Position numbers and translations under genes: made by a program. From NCBI GenBank assembly GCA_947561395.2, contig OX387190.1, forward strand, positions 39,544,392 to 39,608,391: DNA of 64,000 nucleotides, in the 5' to 3' direction. A model generated the notes under the pieces. That model saw only the letters and a program-made list of their open reading frames with translations, made no database searches and had not been told where the DNA came from. The DNA is from Buxus sempervirens. Its lineage: Eukaryota; Streptophyta; Magnoliopsida; Buxales; Buxaceae. Below, in pieces: positions 12,410-30,834 of the stretch (positions within the stretch are counted from its first letter, which is position 1; every line of letters starts with the position of its first letter).

Positions 12410-12699
12410 GGGTAAATTACAACAACACCCCCTGAGGTTTGGGAAATGGGCACGCAGTACCGCTGGGGTTTAGAACTGATCACTTATAACCCTCGAGTTT
12501 TATAAAACAAGCGACCGTTACCCCTACCATTAGTTGGACGAAAACGGTGTTAGGTTAATTTGTTTTAAACCCGAAATTACCCCTCCTCTCTTACCAGGAC
12601 CCGCCCCTTCCCTCTCTCTCTCTCTCTCTCACGAAACCCCCAAAACGCTTCTCTCTTGAAACTCTCCGGCTACTGGAGACGACTCAGCGGCAAGGGGAG

Positions 12700-12945
12700 A
12701 TGAAGAACCTTCAAAATAGCAGAAATGCCCCTGACTCCCTCGTCGTTCTCCTCTTCACTGCTGTCTTCATCGCCGGTCTGGTCCATCTCTACCAGCAAAG
12801 CATAATTTCGTATGGAATTCGTCCGACCGTAATTCCGCCCATATTTCCAAACAAAGGTGGCAGGATACCCATTATTAACAATAATCCGACAAACATGGTG
12901 CTTGCAGTCGATTTGGGGTTCAGGCCAGACTGGAAATCCGACTAA
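12700..12945 (+). CDS. unidentified small frame inside the Mutator-like element
   Basis: An 81-codon open frame just inside the left TIR, starting MKNLQNSRNAPD and followed by a hydrophobic stretch SLVVLLFTAVFIAGLVHL that could be one membrane helix. I do not recognise it. It may be a second captured piece or chance. Nothing shows that it is translated. Confidence 0.25.
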   Translation: MKNLQNSRNAPDSLVVLLFTAVFIAGLVHLYQQSIISYGIRPTVIPPIFPNKGGRIPIINNNPTNMVLAVDLGFRPDWKSD

Positions 12946-13246
12946 TCTTGTAGTTTGGTTTGGATTGGTTGGAGCATGGTTAGTCGGTTGCTTATCAAGC
13001 AAAAGCACAGGTCGGAAATTGATCAAATCGCTAGAAATTGAAGCCTTATGCTTTGAGTTTGTTAACAGAGACTAATCTTGTATCTTGCTTGGTTTGGATT
13101 GGTTGGAGCATGGTTAGAATAGGCAAAAGGGGCTGCATGAGATTGGGCGAAAATGGTGAAACCAAGTCCTGGATTTGATTTGCTGGTCTGAGAATGCAAA
13201 GATACATCAATAGTGGCTGAATCAAAGTAGTTGGAAACTTCAAATT

Positions 13247-13846
13247 TTGTTACGAATCATGAGAACAGGGTGGCAACAAGGGAACGAACAGTGGAAAGCC
13301 CCACTTGCTCGAGCTGCATCCGTCCTGGAATGCCTCAAATCCATCAATCTCTACCGTCTCAGATCGGGGGAGATGAGCGCATTCCACTCAGCCATAACCG
13401 CCACCACTGTTCAACCCTCAGAGACCTAGACCCACCACACAGTGGAGCAAACCCGAGATGAAGAAGAAGAAACCCCGGGAGAAGAGACCCGCGAAGTAGA
13501 AACCCTTGACTCGAATCCAGATCAGTTTATGGACCATCACATAACGAGAAGCACGTCCGACATGGAGCCAGCGTCCGGAGAAGTTCCCACCAAGCTAGCG
13601 CGGAAGATGAAGAAATCTGCGAGTTCGAAGTCGGCCTTCGCGCATTTCGAAGCGGAGGAGTTGGTGGAGAGGCGGCAACCCTCAACGGTGAAGGAGGAGA
13701 AGAGCAAAGAGATTCAGTCACAGCTGTTCGACGACGACCAGGAGGTGGATGCCAAGGCGATTGATGAAGCGTTTGGGGGTTTCGTGAGAGAGAGAGAGAG
13801 GGAAGGGGCGGGTCCTGTTAGGAGAGGAAGGGTAGAGGAGGGGTAA
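13247..13846 (+). pseudogene. captured DUF761-type (PF05553-like) gene fragment with one stop
   Basis: One frame runs from 13247 to 13846, broken only by TAG at 13427-13429. The first part has ARAASVLECLKSINLYRLRS, resembling the 'LxxLKSINxYxxRS' block of plant DUF761 proteins. After the stop come HHITRSTSDMEP, KLARKMKKSASSKSAFAHF, ELVERRQPSTV and DDDQEVDAKAIDEA, which parallel the family's conserved C-terminal region (family consensus VDAKADDFI). The terminal block after VDAKA diverges into the element's TIR, so the captured copy lacks the end of the domain. Family recognition is from memory of the motif order, with no search done. Confidence 0.65.
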
Positions 13847-14013
13847 TTTTGGGTTTAAAACAAATTAACCTAACACCGTTTTCGTCCAACTAACGGTAGG
13901 GGTAGCGATCGCTTGTTTTATAAAACTCGAGGGTTATAAGTGATCAGTTCCAAACCCCAGGGGTACCGCGTGCCCATTTCCCAAACCTCAGGGGGTGTTG
14001 CTGTAATTTACCC

Positions 14014-14299
14014 ATAAAAAAAACACCCCCCCCCCCCCTTCTTTTATTGTTATTTATCAGCAAACCTCTTTATTTATTAGAAATAACAAACAATCCCCTC
14101 TTATTGTTATTTATTAAAATCTCTTTCTCTTTTTTTTTATTTCTCTTGTTAAAAAACCTGCTTTAATGTCTTTTATACTTAGTCTATGGCATATAACAAT
14201 TGCTTTTATTGTCAAAAAAATTAATTTAATTATATAATAAAATAGTTGATTTCATTATATTTAGAGTAAATATTAATCAAAGAATCCTGCACTAAAGAT
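14014..14299. other. short AT-rich spacer with a C tract
   Basis: Spacer between two transposons. It includes a C-rich run near 14026-14038 and T-rich stretches. No gene was seen. Confidence 0.5.
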
Positions 14300-15153
14300 T
14301 AGAGGTGTAAGTAGAACGGGTTGGGTCGGGTTATGAGAGTTCGGGCTCAACCCAATCTAGGATTTACTAGCCCAAACTCTTCGTTGACCCCTAACCCAAA
14401 CTCACTAAACCCAAACCCAACCCAAACATTATTGTTTGAGTTCAAGCTGGGTTCGGGTTGGCCCAAACAAAATGTAAGATTTTGAATTTTTTTACAATTT
14501 TTGTTAAAATTACAAAATGTTAGAATATCATTCATTAATTTGTCTATCAACATGCTTTTATGTTTGTTTGTTATAAATGCAAATATTACAAATTCCTCTT
14601 GATTTGTCCCTTGAATTTGGGAAAAACACACTTAATTAATTTATTTCTTTAAAAAATTTAAAATATAATACTAGCTCACTATATTGTGGTTTTGCACAAT
14701 CTTTCTTATAGAGTATGTGCTCCCATGTATCACATTCATTGTAACATATATTTATATATATATGTGAGTATAAAATTATTTATTTGACAAAAATTCATAA
14801 ACTTATTATCACATGTTAATAATTTATGTTTAATAATTGATTGCATAAATACAATGACAATATAAAAGGAAAAGAAAACAATGATACATATATATACAAA
14901 TAAATATTCACTTATATATATATATATATATATATATATGGTAGAGTTTTATACATATATCTATATGAGAGCATGTACATAAAGTCAACATTAACTTCGG
15001 GCTTTTCGGGTTGTATAGCTTGAACCCAAGCCCAACCCAAACTCAACTTCGGGCTCAAAATGAAACCCAACCCAAACTCAATGCTCACTTTGGGCTCTTA
15101 TTCAGGTTGGGTTGGGCGGGCTTTGGGCGGTCCGGGCTAGATTTACAGCTCTA
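14300..15153. mobile_element. hAT-like non-autonomous element, 854 bp
   Basis: It begins TAGAGGTGTAA and ends with the inverse of TAGAGCTGTAA. It is flanked on both sides by the identical 8-mer CTAAAGAT (14292-14299 and 15154-15161), the target-duplication length of hAT transposons. Both subterminal regions are dense in GGGTTGGG/CGGGTT words in opposite orientation. The middle is AT-rich with a (TA)n run at about 14921-14939. There is no transposase frame. Confidence 0.85.
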
Positions 15154-15161
15154 CTAAAGAT

Positions 15162-16259
15162 CAGGAATGAGTTGGAATAATCAATTATTATTATTATTAT
15201 TAAAATTAATAAAAATAGAACTTGACTAAAATAAGATCAAAGCATATAAAAGATGAAATAAAAATAGGATGCAAATGTGGTATCTTTGGGTTTGACCCAT
15301 AAGGTAACGACTACATAGATTAATAATAATTTATTTGAAGGCATAGCATATGCCCATAAGATTTGGATTTTTAATTTTAAAAAACGCAACCCCTTTCGTT
15401 TACAAAATCTACCAATAATGTAAATACATTTTGAATCCGAGGAACCTTTAGCGAAAGGAAACGTATGGTGTTTTATTTACTTATTTGTTTTTGTGTAGAA
15501 AACACTAAGAAAAAGTGTGGTGTTATAGAAAATAAATAAGTAAGAAACATCTACTTTTTTATTTTGTTTCATACCCTTGGCTACTACAAAATGTAATAGC
15601 AGCCCTAAAGTAAAATCAAACACAATCCCTAATCACTAAGTGGCATGAAATTCCTATAAAAGGTTAAACTAAACAGTAATCGCACCAACTAAACCAATAA
15701 CATGAACAGCAGAAACTTAAAAGAATCAGATCAGGAAAATATCAATGTAGTTTCAATTTTTTTTTCCCTACAAGTTTGAAAATAAGCTTTCACCAAAATG
15801 GAAAGTTCGAAAAACCCGAGGCTTAAAAATCATATTCACGATGCTTTCTAACAGGGTTGAACTTCAAATTCGGAGCCTCCAGACGAAGAGTCTCCATAGT
15901 TCATCCTCTACAATTGCACGAATGTCCGGATGCAATGCTTCCGTAAGCCGTATACAAGATGCTCCCTCTTTTGAATTATGAATCTAATATGGTATAGGTT
16001 TTCAAAAAGGTCGAACAGGGAAAAAAGAACATTTTTCCCCTCTGCACCGGATTGATCATCACAATTTACGAAATGGAAACAAAAAACTAAAATTAAAATA
16101 CATTGAAGAAAAGAGCCAGTAACACATCCGAGGACTCTTGAATGCTCAAAAATTTCTCCAAGAACCTTGTCATGGATCTAGTAACATATCCCAGGACTTA
16201 GATGAGAATAAATTCAGTATCACTAATCATCCATGGCTCTTAATAGAATAAAATGTTTT
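15162..16259. other. intergenic, 3' side of RPT4
   Basis: AT-rich sequence with an ATT/TTA microsatellite near 15184-15200. The right part should contain the RPT4 3' UTR. No reading frame, RNA gene or transposon ends could be supported. Confidence 0.5.
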
Positions 16260-23597
<7,338 letters not shown>

Positions 23598-23916
23598 GTT
23601 CTCAATCTCTACCAGAAAAGCAGGTTCTGTTTCGTCGGAGCGAAATAAAAGTATCGCTCCTCGCAAGCAAAGAAGGAACTACTAATAAAATGACATTACA
23701 CTGTGTTGAATAAAGTGACTTATTCCCCAAAATACCCTTACTCTTTCGATAAAATTACCCAATTGGAATCAATTAGGACCGTAAAACCCTTGTAATTGTT
23801 AGATTGTGATCTCAGGGAGCCTGGGGAGGATGCTTTCTTGCCGTCTTTCTAATTCCGAGTAGCAAGCGGTTGGAATAGGAACGAGGAAGGATACTTAGTC
23901 AGCGGTTTGCGGAACC
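23598..23916. promoter_or_regulatory. bidirectional promoter between RPT4 and the small gene
   Basis: Only 319 bp separate the start codons of RPT4 (-) and the gene at 23917 (+), with no TE between them. Both 5' leaders and core promoters must fit here. No clear TATA box was found for either, which is common for broadly expressed plant genes. Confidence 0.6.
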
Positions 23917-25307
23917 ATGTTCGCCACTGCGATCAGATGTTTAGCGAAGAAACCGAAGCCAAAGATGAAACCGATAGAGCTACACACCCCACCAGAGCAA
24001 ACACAGACCATCACTAGGATGATCTTCGACATTGTGAAGGAACATGGCCCTCTGACCATCGCAGACACTTGGGAACGCGTCAAGGTACATACATGGAGTC
24101 CAGGAGTGGCCTCCTCTAGACACTTTTTTTTTCCTAAATACGTATTTTTACTGGGAATCTTTTACTTGAGTGTCGATTTGTATCAATGGTTCTGTTGAAG
24201 GGTACTTTTGCCTTAATTTCTGTACATTACGAAGTGAGAATTAACTAAAATCTTGCAGAAAGAGGAAGTTTTGGGGGCAAATTATGTCTGTTAGGGTTCT
24301 TTGGGTGGTGATATTGTTTGTTCTATTTGTGCTGAGTTCCATCATCTCAACTAGGTTGCTACGAAGGTAGAAAGAACATGGTCTGTGTTCTTGCCAAAGC
24401 AGTTCAGATTTGTTTCTGATTCTATTTCGAATTGGTTTGATGTATGAAAATGTAGCTTAAGAGGGATGGGAGGAAGACCAAGAAAGACGGTGATGGGTAA
24501 GAGACATTGAGTATAGAGTGTGTGAAGAAAAGATAGAGAGTGGCTGATTTGGATTTGGACATATGGTGTCACTTGATAAGCCACTTACTGTTGACAATTT
24601 TGTGCTGAGTTGGCATATTCCCAATATATTTATGGTGTTCGAGGTGAATACAGAGTCAGTTGTTCAACTCCTTATTTACTGTGTCTGAACTTTCAGAGTT
24701 TGTTTACAGTTTTGAAGAAGTTTTATATCTGTTGGGTTCATCAAATTAGGAAGAATTGCTCTCTTTGTGGGGTGGTGGAGAGTAAGGGTGTGGGATTGCT
24801 TTGGGTGATGAGACCCTTAAGAATTTGTTGAATGATTTGGAGAGAAAGAAATTCAAGAATCTTTAAGAGGCAAAAGCATGGAGTTAATTTTGTTCTGATG
24901 ACATATATATATATATATATATATATAGATGGATATTATTATCAATATGTTCTTTTTGCCTCCTTTTTAAGGCTCTTTCTGCAATTATGGTTTTCAATTT
25001 TCTTAACTTATCGTTGGCTGTTTATTGTGTACTAATCTAAATCATCTAGATCCATGCGTGATACAAACCATAATTGTGTGGATACTTACAATGCTTATAA
25101 TTGTCCAAAACCTTTCAGGAAGTTGGTTTCAGAGGGCTGACAAGCAAGCGACACATGAAAATAGTGTTGAGATGGATGAGGGAGAGGCAGAAGCTTCGTT
25201 TAATCTGCAACCATGTGGGGCCCCACAAGCAATTCCTTTATACGACATGGTTCACAAGACCCAGCATCAGGTCCTCAAGACCAAAAAGTGATTCCTCACG
25301 GCCATAG
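23917..25307 (+). CDS. small basic conserved plant protein, function not recognised
   Basis: Two exons, 23917-24084 and 25119-25307, with a 1034-bp GT-AG intron, give 118 residues ending at TAG 25305-25307. The N-terminus MFATAIRCLAKKPKPKMKPI is basic and lacks acidic residues, as in mitochondrial targeting peptides. The middle (TITRMIFDIVKEHGPLTIAD) looks helical, and the second exon has a highly basic segment LTSKRHMKIVLRWMRERQKL followed by ICNHVGPHKQFLYTTWFT. The fold looks compatible with a winged-helix nucleic-acid binder. I recall close homologues across plants annotated as uncharacterised; a mitochondrial ribosome or RNA-associated role is only a guess. It shares a short promoter with RPT4. 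Confidence 0.8.
24810..24900 (+). mobile_element. possible small LINE remnant in the intron of the small gene
   Basis: The translation MIWRERNSRIFK at 24832 resembles the WSIWKERNxRIF block that follows the zinc-binding domain in L1-type LINEs. Only this block was recognised. It is next to an (AT)n run at 24902-24928. Confidence 0.3.
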
Positions 25308-26199
25308 CTTATTGGAACTTCCGATTAAAAGTTTTGAAGTGCTTGAGATCCTACCTTCTATAAGCTCTGCGAATTCCATGCAAACTCGAGCTTGCGACTA
25401 TATTTTCATGGAAGGAAGCTTGAAAACGTGAATTGGAAATTGTGAATGTTATTTTGATTTTAAATTTAGTTATCTGAATGTTCAATGTTGATTTTGTCAC
25501 TTGTTGATGTTAGAATGATAGTATATTTTTACTGGAGAAAGTTTATATAGAAGCGTCAGGGAACCAGAACCTTGCTTCTACCACTGCCACCACCGCCTCA
25601 TCTTGTGTGGTGGACATCAAAGTTAGAAACAGTACACAAATATCTTCAACATATCAATGCTCGACTTGAAACTCGAATCAGATTCAACCGGAAATGGTTA
25701 TCTTGTTTGCACTTGAAACATGTTTTCATTACAACCTGATCCACTCGTACACGTAATGATTCATGACAGCTAGACAGGTAGGACACCCTAAGCGTTCTCC
25801 ATTTAAAAGTAGTTTCCACGGTCAGGATTTGGTTATTAAAATTGTCCTCGATCTAGGTATTGGAATCTTGAGTTCCACCAGATCCAACTTAAAGCTATTC
25901 ATTGGGCAAAAAGTGTCATGCCAGAGAGAGTTTCCATGACATCTAAATTAAATACCCAAAGAGATGATCAAAACTAAAGAAAAAGGAAAACTATAGCTAT
26001 TGACTGCTAAATTGTTTGTCTATGTACATTGTTTACAACTGTAAAAGATACAATAAACTGATAGAGACACAACAAAGTGAAAATGAGACACTAAGAACTT
26101 GCTAATATATTACCCTTTTACAAGAAAATAAAGTCCTGGCTTCTTATATTTAAAGCCGAAGACTGGAGTTTTTCTCAGATGGTAAAAGGATCTTACATG
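25308..26199. other. intergenic
   Basis: 3' flank of the small gene. No coding, RNA or transposon signal could be supported. Confidence 0.5.
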
Positions 26200-26460
26200 T
26201 TAGAAATGCACATGGTTCTTTGCCTTCTGCAAGACTTCCTTTAGAACCAAAGCAATTCTCTCTGCCATGTGGTGCTCCATAAACCTGTCCTTTACCCTCT
26301 CATAACCCCTTCTTTCCCATCGTTAGGCCTCCTCTCAACATGTGTGGCCTAGTTTCACTATGTTCTTGGCAAGAGGTCTGACACCCTCTTTCCCAACAGG
26401 ATGCAATAAACCTGTCGACCCATTGACCATAATCTCTATCGTGCCACCAGCTGCTGTTCC
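26200..26460 (-). pseudogene. GT4-type glycosyltransferase last exon, frameshifted
   Basis: An acceptor at 26461 (- strand ATATCAG) precedes a frame encoding GTAAGGTIEIMVNGSTGLLH then PVGKEGVRPLAKNIVK. In the other frames follow VERRLTMGKKG, YERVKDRFMEHHMAERIALV and LKEVLQKAKNH, ending at TAA (plus-strand TTA at 26200-26202). The order matches the C-terminal end of plant GT-B retaining glycosyltransferases of family GT4. Three single-base insertions, each lengthening a short G or C run, break the frame. No upstream exons were recognised at higher coordinates, so this looks like a truncated relic, though assembly errors in the runs should be excluded. Confidence 0.6.
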
Positions 26461-26656
26461 CTGATATATTTAAAACAACAAATGTGATTGTTATTTGAGA
26501 ATATAAGATTACAACGTTCACAAAGAGATGTGAGATGTGCATGAGAATTCTTTGTAGGTAAACATGAGCTTAAAATTTACTGAGACCTTGAAAAGAAACT
26601 AACAAGCATTGTTAAGCATAATGCAGACGGAACACACCCCACATCCAGACTATTTA

Positions 26657-26812
26657 TGTGATATCCCGATCCCACATGGGAAACGGATGAATACCCGGTA
26701 TGGTATAAGAGTCAGGGAGAACATTTAACCCAAGCGAGGTGCCTTTTGAGGACAAAACCGTGCAGGTTCAGGCCCAAAACGGGACAATACCTCACTGGAT
26801 TGGGTCATTACA
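26657..26812. mobile_element. short solo-LTR-like repeat (TRIM type)
   Basis: 156 bp beginning TGTGATATCCC and ending TTACA, bounded by ATTTA (26652-26656) and ACTTA (26813-26817), a possible 5-bp target duplication with one mismatch. Words such as CCCACATGGG and AAGCGAGGTGCCTTTTG recur, to my memory, in many plant TRIM/LTR repeats. There is no internal domain next to it. Orientation and family are tentative. Confidence 0.45.
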
Positions 26813-26817
26813 ACTTA

Positions 26818-29044
26818 AATGTTAAATATCCAGACTACTAAATGTTAAGTCAACTTTTGGACGGAAACCAAGACATTACTCACCCCATTCAAGAAGATCA
26901 TAGACATTTAATTAAAAACTTTCCCCGATAGCCAAATACAAAATTAGTGATAACGTGGGCTTTCAAAACTAAAAAAGCCAGAACCAACATCATCATCCAA
27001 ACATTGGTACCATCTCTATCAAACCAAATGTGTCCCCCCCCTTAAATTATCTTTATCCCGATTCCCAACTCAAAATATCATAAAAATTATATCAATGATG
27101 TAAGAACCCATATTTGGAAGAAATGATGGGGCAAGAATCCATCAACAACAATATGCCTTATCCTACTAGGGGTATTCTTAGGAACTCTCTAATATGTTTT
27201 CAAAAGCCTAAAATCAAAAGGAAAAAAATTTTGTGATCAAACAGTTTAGGTTCCATGTTATGTGCAACTTTTATCCATTCATCAATATGCTTTAGCAATC
27301 TCTGCTTTGTTCCATTAAATTTCATTTTGTTATATAAATTCACCAGCAGAAACATTTTTCCATCTCTAGGACATATACAAGCCTGAGCTATCACCCATTC
27401 TAATGCTACAAACATGATGAACAAGATTCAGTTATTTAAAAATGAAGAAGAAAACAAAGGAAAAGGAGAAAAATATGGGAATCCCAGCACAAAGCATAAT
27501 ATCTTGTGCCTGAATATGGTGGACAAAACGTGATGTTGAAGGCCTTCTTCAATTATTGTGGGCTCATTTCTCCTTTAGGAGCGAAGAGGTTTTCTGAATA
27601 AATTCTCTCTCCCACACCACACCACCACTAACCCAAGCAAAACAGTGTCAGAGCATTGCTGCTCTTAACAATGGATTGATGCATTACTGTTTGAAGAGAC
27701 AGTCATTCATTGCAGGTAACCACTCTCTTCTATGGGGCAGCAACTATTGTGTTCTCTCACTTCCCCCCCCCCCCCCCCCCCCTCTCTCTCTCTCTCTCAC
27801 TGCTATTGCTAGGACCAAGTGATGTTGTTATTGTTTCCATTATAACAGTGTTCTCTCGGTAAACCTTCTCTCTTCTCCAACATCCACACCTACTCTGTTC
27901 TCTGTCACTCTTCTCTTCTCAAATATCAACATATAACCCACAACCCACTACTCTCCTTCAGCCCATGGCAAACATTATCAACAGGGAACGCCAACTGTTG
28001 TCGGTGGTGGTGACTTTTCCCCTCCCTTCCACCATTTACATTGATATCACAAAATTTTGATGATTCCTATCTCTACTCCAGTACCTTTCTCTTCTTACAA
28101 TTCATTTCTTGTGCTTGTTTTCTGGCAGATCTCAACCATTTATCAATCTCGATTGTTTTGTTTTCCTTTTCTGATCCAAACAATAAGTAAACATGAAAAT
28201 GAAAATTTTTTCACCACAAAATATTTTTCTTGACTTTCTGTTCTCCCAGTAAAACAACAGAGCCTACAGGCCATCACAGAAAAGAAATATGGTTACTATG
28301 ACTCAGATATTTTAACAGCCATGATTTAAAGCAAAACACAACAGTCAAGATGGATGGTTGAGATCCAAAATCAAAGCCAGACGCAGCCTTTAGTACCAAA
28401 TATCCTTTTTCTTTATAAGTATTTGTCTTTATACGTATTCTTAATTCATCCTACTTTTCTTCAGCTTCCTCCAGTCACCTGATTTATGTTTTAAAACTTT
28501 TATGATGGCAAGAATTGCAATCATGAATGCACTCCATATTAGAACAAATATTTTCAGTTTTTCCCATTTTGTCTTTATTGTGTTTTTAGAAGATTTTATG
28601 GTGAAAATAATAGCAATAATGGTTCTATTTCATATATATTGGTAAATAAGAATGCTTGGGAGTTTCTTTACAGGCATTCCAGTTTCAGAGTTATCAGATG
28701 AGATGACCATGTGTTGTTTTACTTTGCCTCACTTTTGCAGGTGCATTTTTTTATATTCATGGAGTATTGATAATTTTGCTGTTACAGACTTTTTTTACAA
28801 ACATAATAAAAGTTTTTCATAAATCCATGACTAATAATTTTGATCAAATCTTCCTTTGTAAAATTTCGCAATTCTATCCGCCTTTAAATGCTAATACACG
28901 TACCAGAGTAAGTCTCACACTAATGATTTAACATTTAAAACAAATCTGATACATATTGCCAGACATGCATGTAACATGATAATATAGGCAATGAAGTCTC
29001 ATACATAATGAGGGCTTTACCCAATACAGGCAGCTGAAATCCCA
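26818..29044. other. AT-rich region without assigned genes
   Basis: It contains C20 at 27763-27782 followed by (CT)n to about 27800. A 74-codon frame on the - strand at 27424-27200 (MFIMFVALEWVIAQACICPR...) has no family I recognise. No transposon ends were found. Confidence 0.5.
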
Positions 29045-29244
29045 NNNNNNNNNNNNNNNNNNNNNNNNNNNNNNNNNNNNNNNNNNNNNNNNNNNNNNNN
29101 NNNNNNNNNNNNNNNNNNNNNNNNNNNNNNNNNNNNNNNNNNNNNNNNNNNNNNNNNNNNNNNNNNNNNNNNNNNNNNNNNNNNNNNNNNNNNNNNNNNN
29201 NNNNNNNNNNNNNNNNNNNNNNNNNNNNNNNNNNNNNNNNNNNN
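29045..29244. other. assembly gap, 200 Ns
   Basis: A run of exactly 200 N. The round length suggests a placeholder or estimated gap, so content and true size are unknown. The long - strand frame that spans it is an artefact. Confidence 0.99.
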
Positions 29245-29359
29245 TGGGTTTGCTGATTATGTCTATTAATTTAAAACACATAATGATAGCAACTATCAGT
29301 AAAGTCACAAAGTCCTATCACATCCATAATTTATAGCAAAGTTCATTACGTTAATACAA

Positions 29360-29520
29360 ATAATACTCTCAAGGGCATTCACTATTGCAAGCATGCGCTA
29401 TAGCTTCAGCAATTGATTGTCTAAATGCATCCATCCTCCTTATTCCTTGTTCTTGTATTACTCCATCTGGATCTGGTTCATCATCAATGTGCTCTTCTTC
29501 AATAATTAAATTAGGGAAAA
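29360..29520 (-). pseudogene. possible transposase C-terminal remnant (PIF/Harbinger-like)
   Basis: The - strand frame encodes EEEHIDDEPDPDGVIQEQGI then RRMDAFRQSIAEAIAHA and a stop. The acidic stretch followed by an amphipathic 'R..DAFR..IA' helix resembles C-termini of plant PIF/Harbinger nuclease proteins. No catalytic part was found, and the adjoining sequence is partly lost in the gap. Weak evidence. Confidence 0.25.
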
Positions 29521-30457
29521 TTTAATTAGGAAAAATTAGGAAAAATTCAAAAGATGAGAAGATATAAATTAGGGAAAAAATAAAATTGGACTTGTGCAAC
29601 CAGAAAAAAACTTGTGTTTATCACATAAGTGCCCCAGAGCCTGTATGCAAATGTTACTTATACAAGATCCACCATGAAAAAAATCTATACAGTTACATTT
29701 ACATAAGCCATTATTCGACCACATTTGACAACAATGGTCAGTTCTAAACTCTCTAGAATCATTTTGTCCTTATATTTTTCTTCTTAATCTTTCTGCACTT
29801 CCAACTTGCTGGTCTACGAACATTCTTATAAAATTTATCTTTTAGTTTGTAACACTCTAGAAGCACCATCTATTTAATCACACATCCAATACTTCTCCTT
29901 TCCATCTTGTTATCTCCCACCTTATGAGCATAATTGATCAGAAACAATGTAAGCGATCACCTTTTGAAATTGAAATGCTACATTCTCAATTCCGATGCCT
30001 ATCACAAGCCAGATGATTTCAAATAATTCCGGCCAATTGAACCACAAAATCCATGAACTAAAGCCATTCTCAGCTCTACTTCCAGCGCCTTTGGCTCTGA
30101 GCTGAACCAAGCCTAAATTGAATGGCTGAACCATATTTGAGCTGGTTTTCTTCGTTTTGCACACACATTTAGAAGGGAATCTCAAACCCAATTGAGAATA
30201 TATTCCGCATCACTCACACCCAGTAAAACTGTGGTTGAATAGAGTGATTGAAGTTTTTTTTTTTTTAAATTAAATGTTCAACAATTCTTCTTAGTTTATG
30301 CCTCAGAAGTTTCAGTCTTTTCGATTGGACCAATCCAATCAACTAGTAATGTACGTCAAAGAAAACCCTTTAACAAGAAAGAAACAAAATTAAAAGGGAA
30401 AAAAATTTGCAACATGAAAGATATTATTGGAAAAGAAGGATTTGAAGGATGGAATAC

Positions 30458-30715
30458 CTGCGAAGGTTCAGAGGAAGTAGACATGAGTGAGCTCGGGGGC
30501 GTAGGATATTCTTGGAAAATGCTTGTGAGGCTTTAACAATGGCGGACGGTCGTAGCATTGCGGAATTTCTGTTGGAAGAAAAATATGTGAAAAATGCTTT
30601 GCAGTGGACAAAACCGAGATAAAGAGAAAGAGAGACAGAGAGAGTACCGTAGTAAGGAGAAGGAGTTTGATGCAGTAATGGCTTTTGAAGCGGAAATCGA
30701 GACTGAAACCATCAT
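30458..30715 (-). CDS. two 5' exons of an unidentified gene, transit-peptide-like
   Basis: Exons 30715-30648 and 30568-30458, both with good GT/AG sites on the - strand, join in phase without stops into 59 residues. The first part is MMVSVSISASKAITASNSFS; the second includes RPSAIVKASQAFSKNILRPR. Rich in S, A and R and without acidic residues, it looks like an organelle transit peptide. The last donor (CTTCGCAG then gtattcc) opens an intron whose next exon I could not find; it may lie in or beyond the N gap, or the gene may be truncated. Confidence 0.4.
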
Positions 30716-30834
30716 TTCAGAAAGCTCTAATCCACACCCTAACCGTTCTCACTGTTAGATGCGCTGCGAAGCCTAACGCGGAAAGTCTCTTATTGAAGAA
30801 GGAGAGAAGGCTCCATATTTACATTTTATGCCAT

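Larger units (their letters stand above)
12410..14013. mobile_element. Mutator-like (Pack-MULE type) element with ~220-bp TIRs
   Basis: The ends are near-perfect inverted copies: GGGTAAATTAC at 12410 and GTAATTTACCC ending at 14013. The similarity continues to the CT/GA microsatellite at about 12610-12630 and 13790-13800, roughly 220 bp per arm. ATAAAAAAAA flanks both sides (12400-12409 and 14014-14023), a 10-bp target duplication in the range usual for MULEs, although its low complexity weakens that point. No transposase is present. The interior instead carries a frame related to a host gene family (13247-13846) and an approximately 40-bp direct repeat (TTTGGATTGGTTGGAGCATG at about 12959 and 13094). 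Confidence 0.85.

Noticed and set aside
14281..15160. interstitial telomeric repeat
   Set aside because: GGGTTGGG-type words are subterminal repeats of a hAT-like element with clear 8-bp duplications, not TTTAGGG arrays.
28928..29308. 126-codon frame on the - strand
   Set aside because: Most of it is Xs translated from the 200-N gap.
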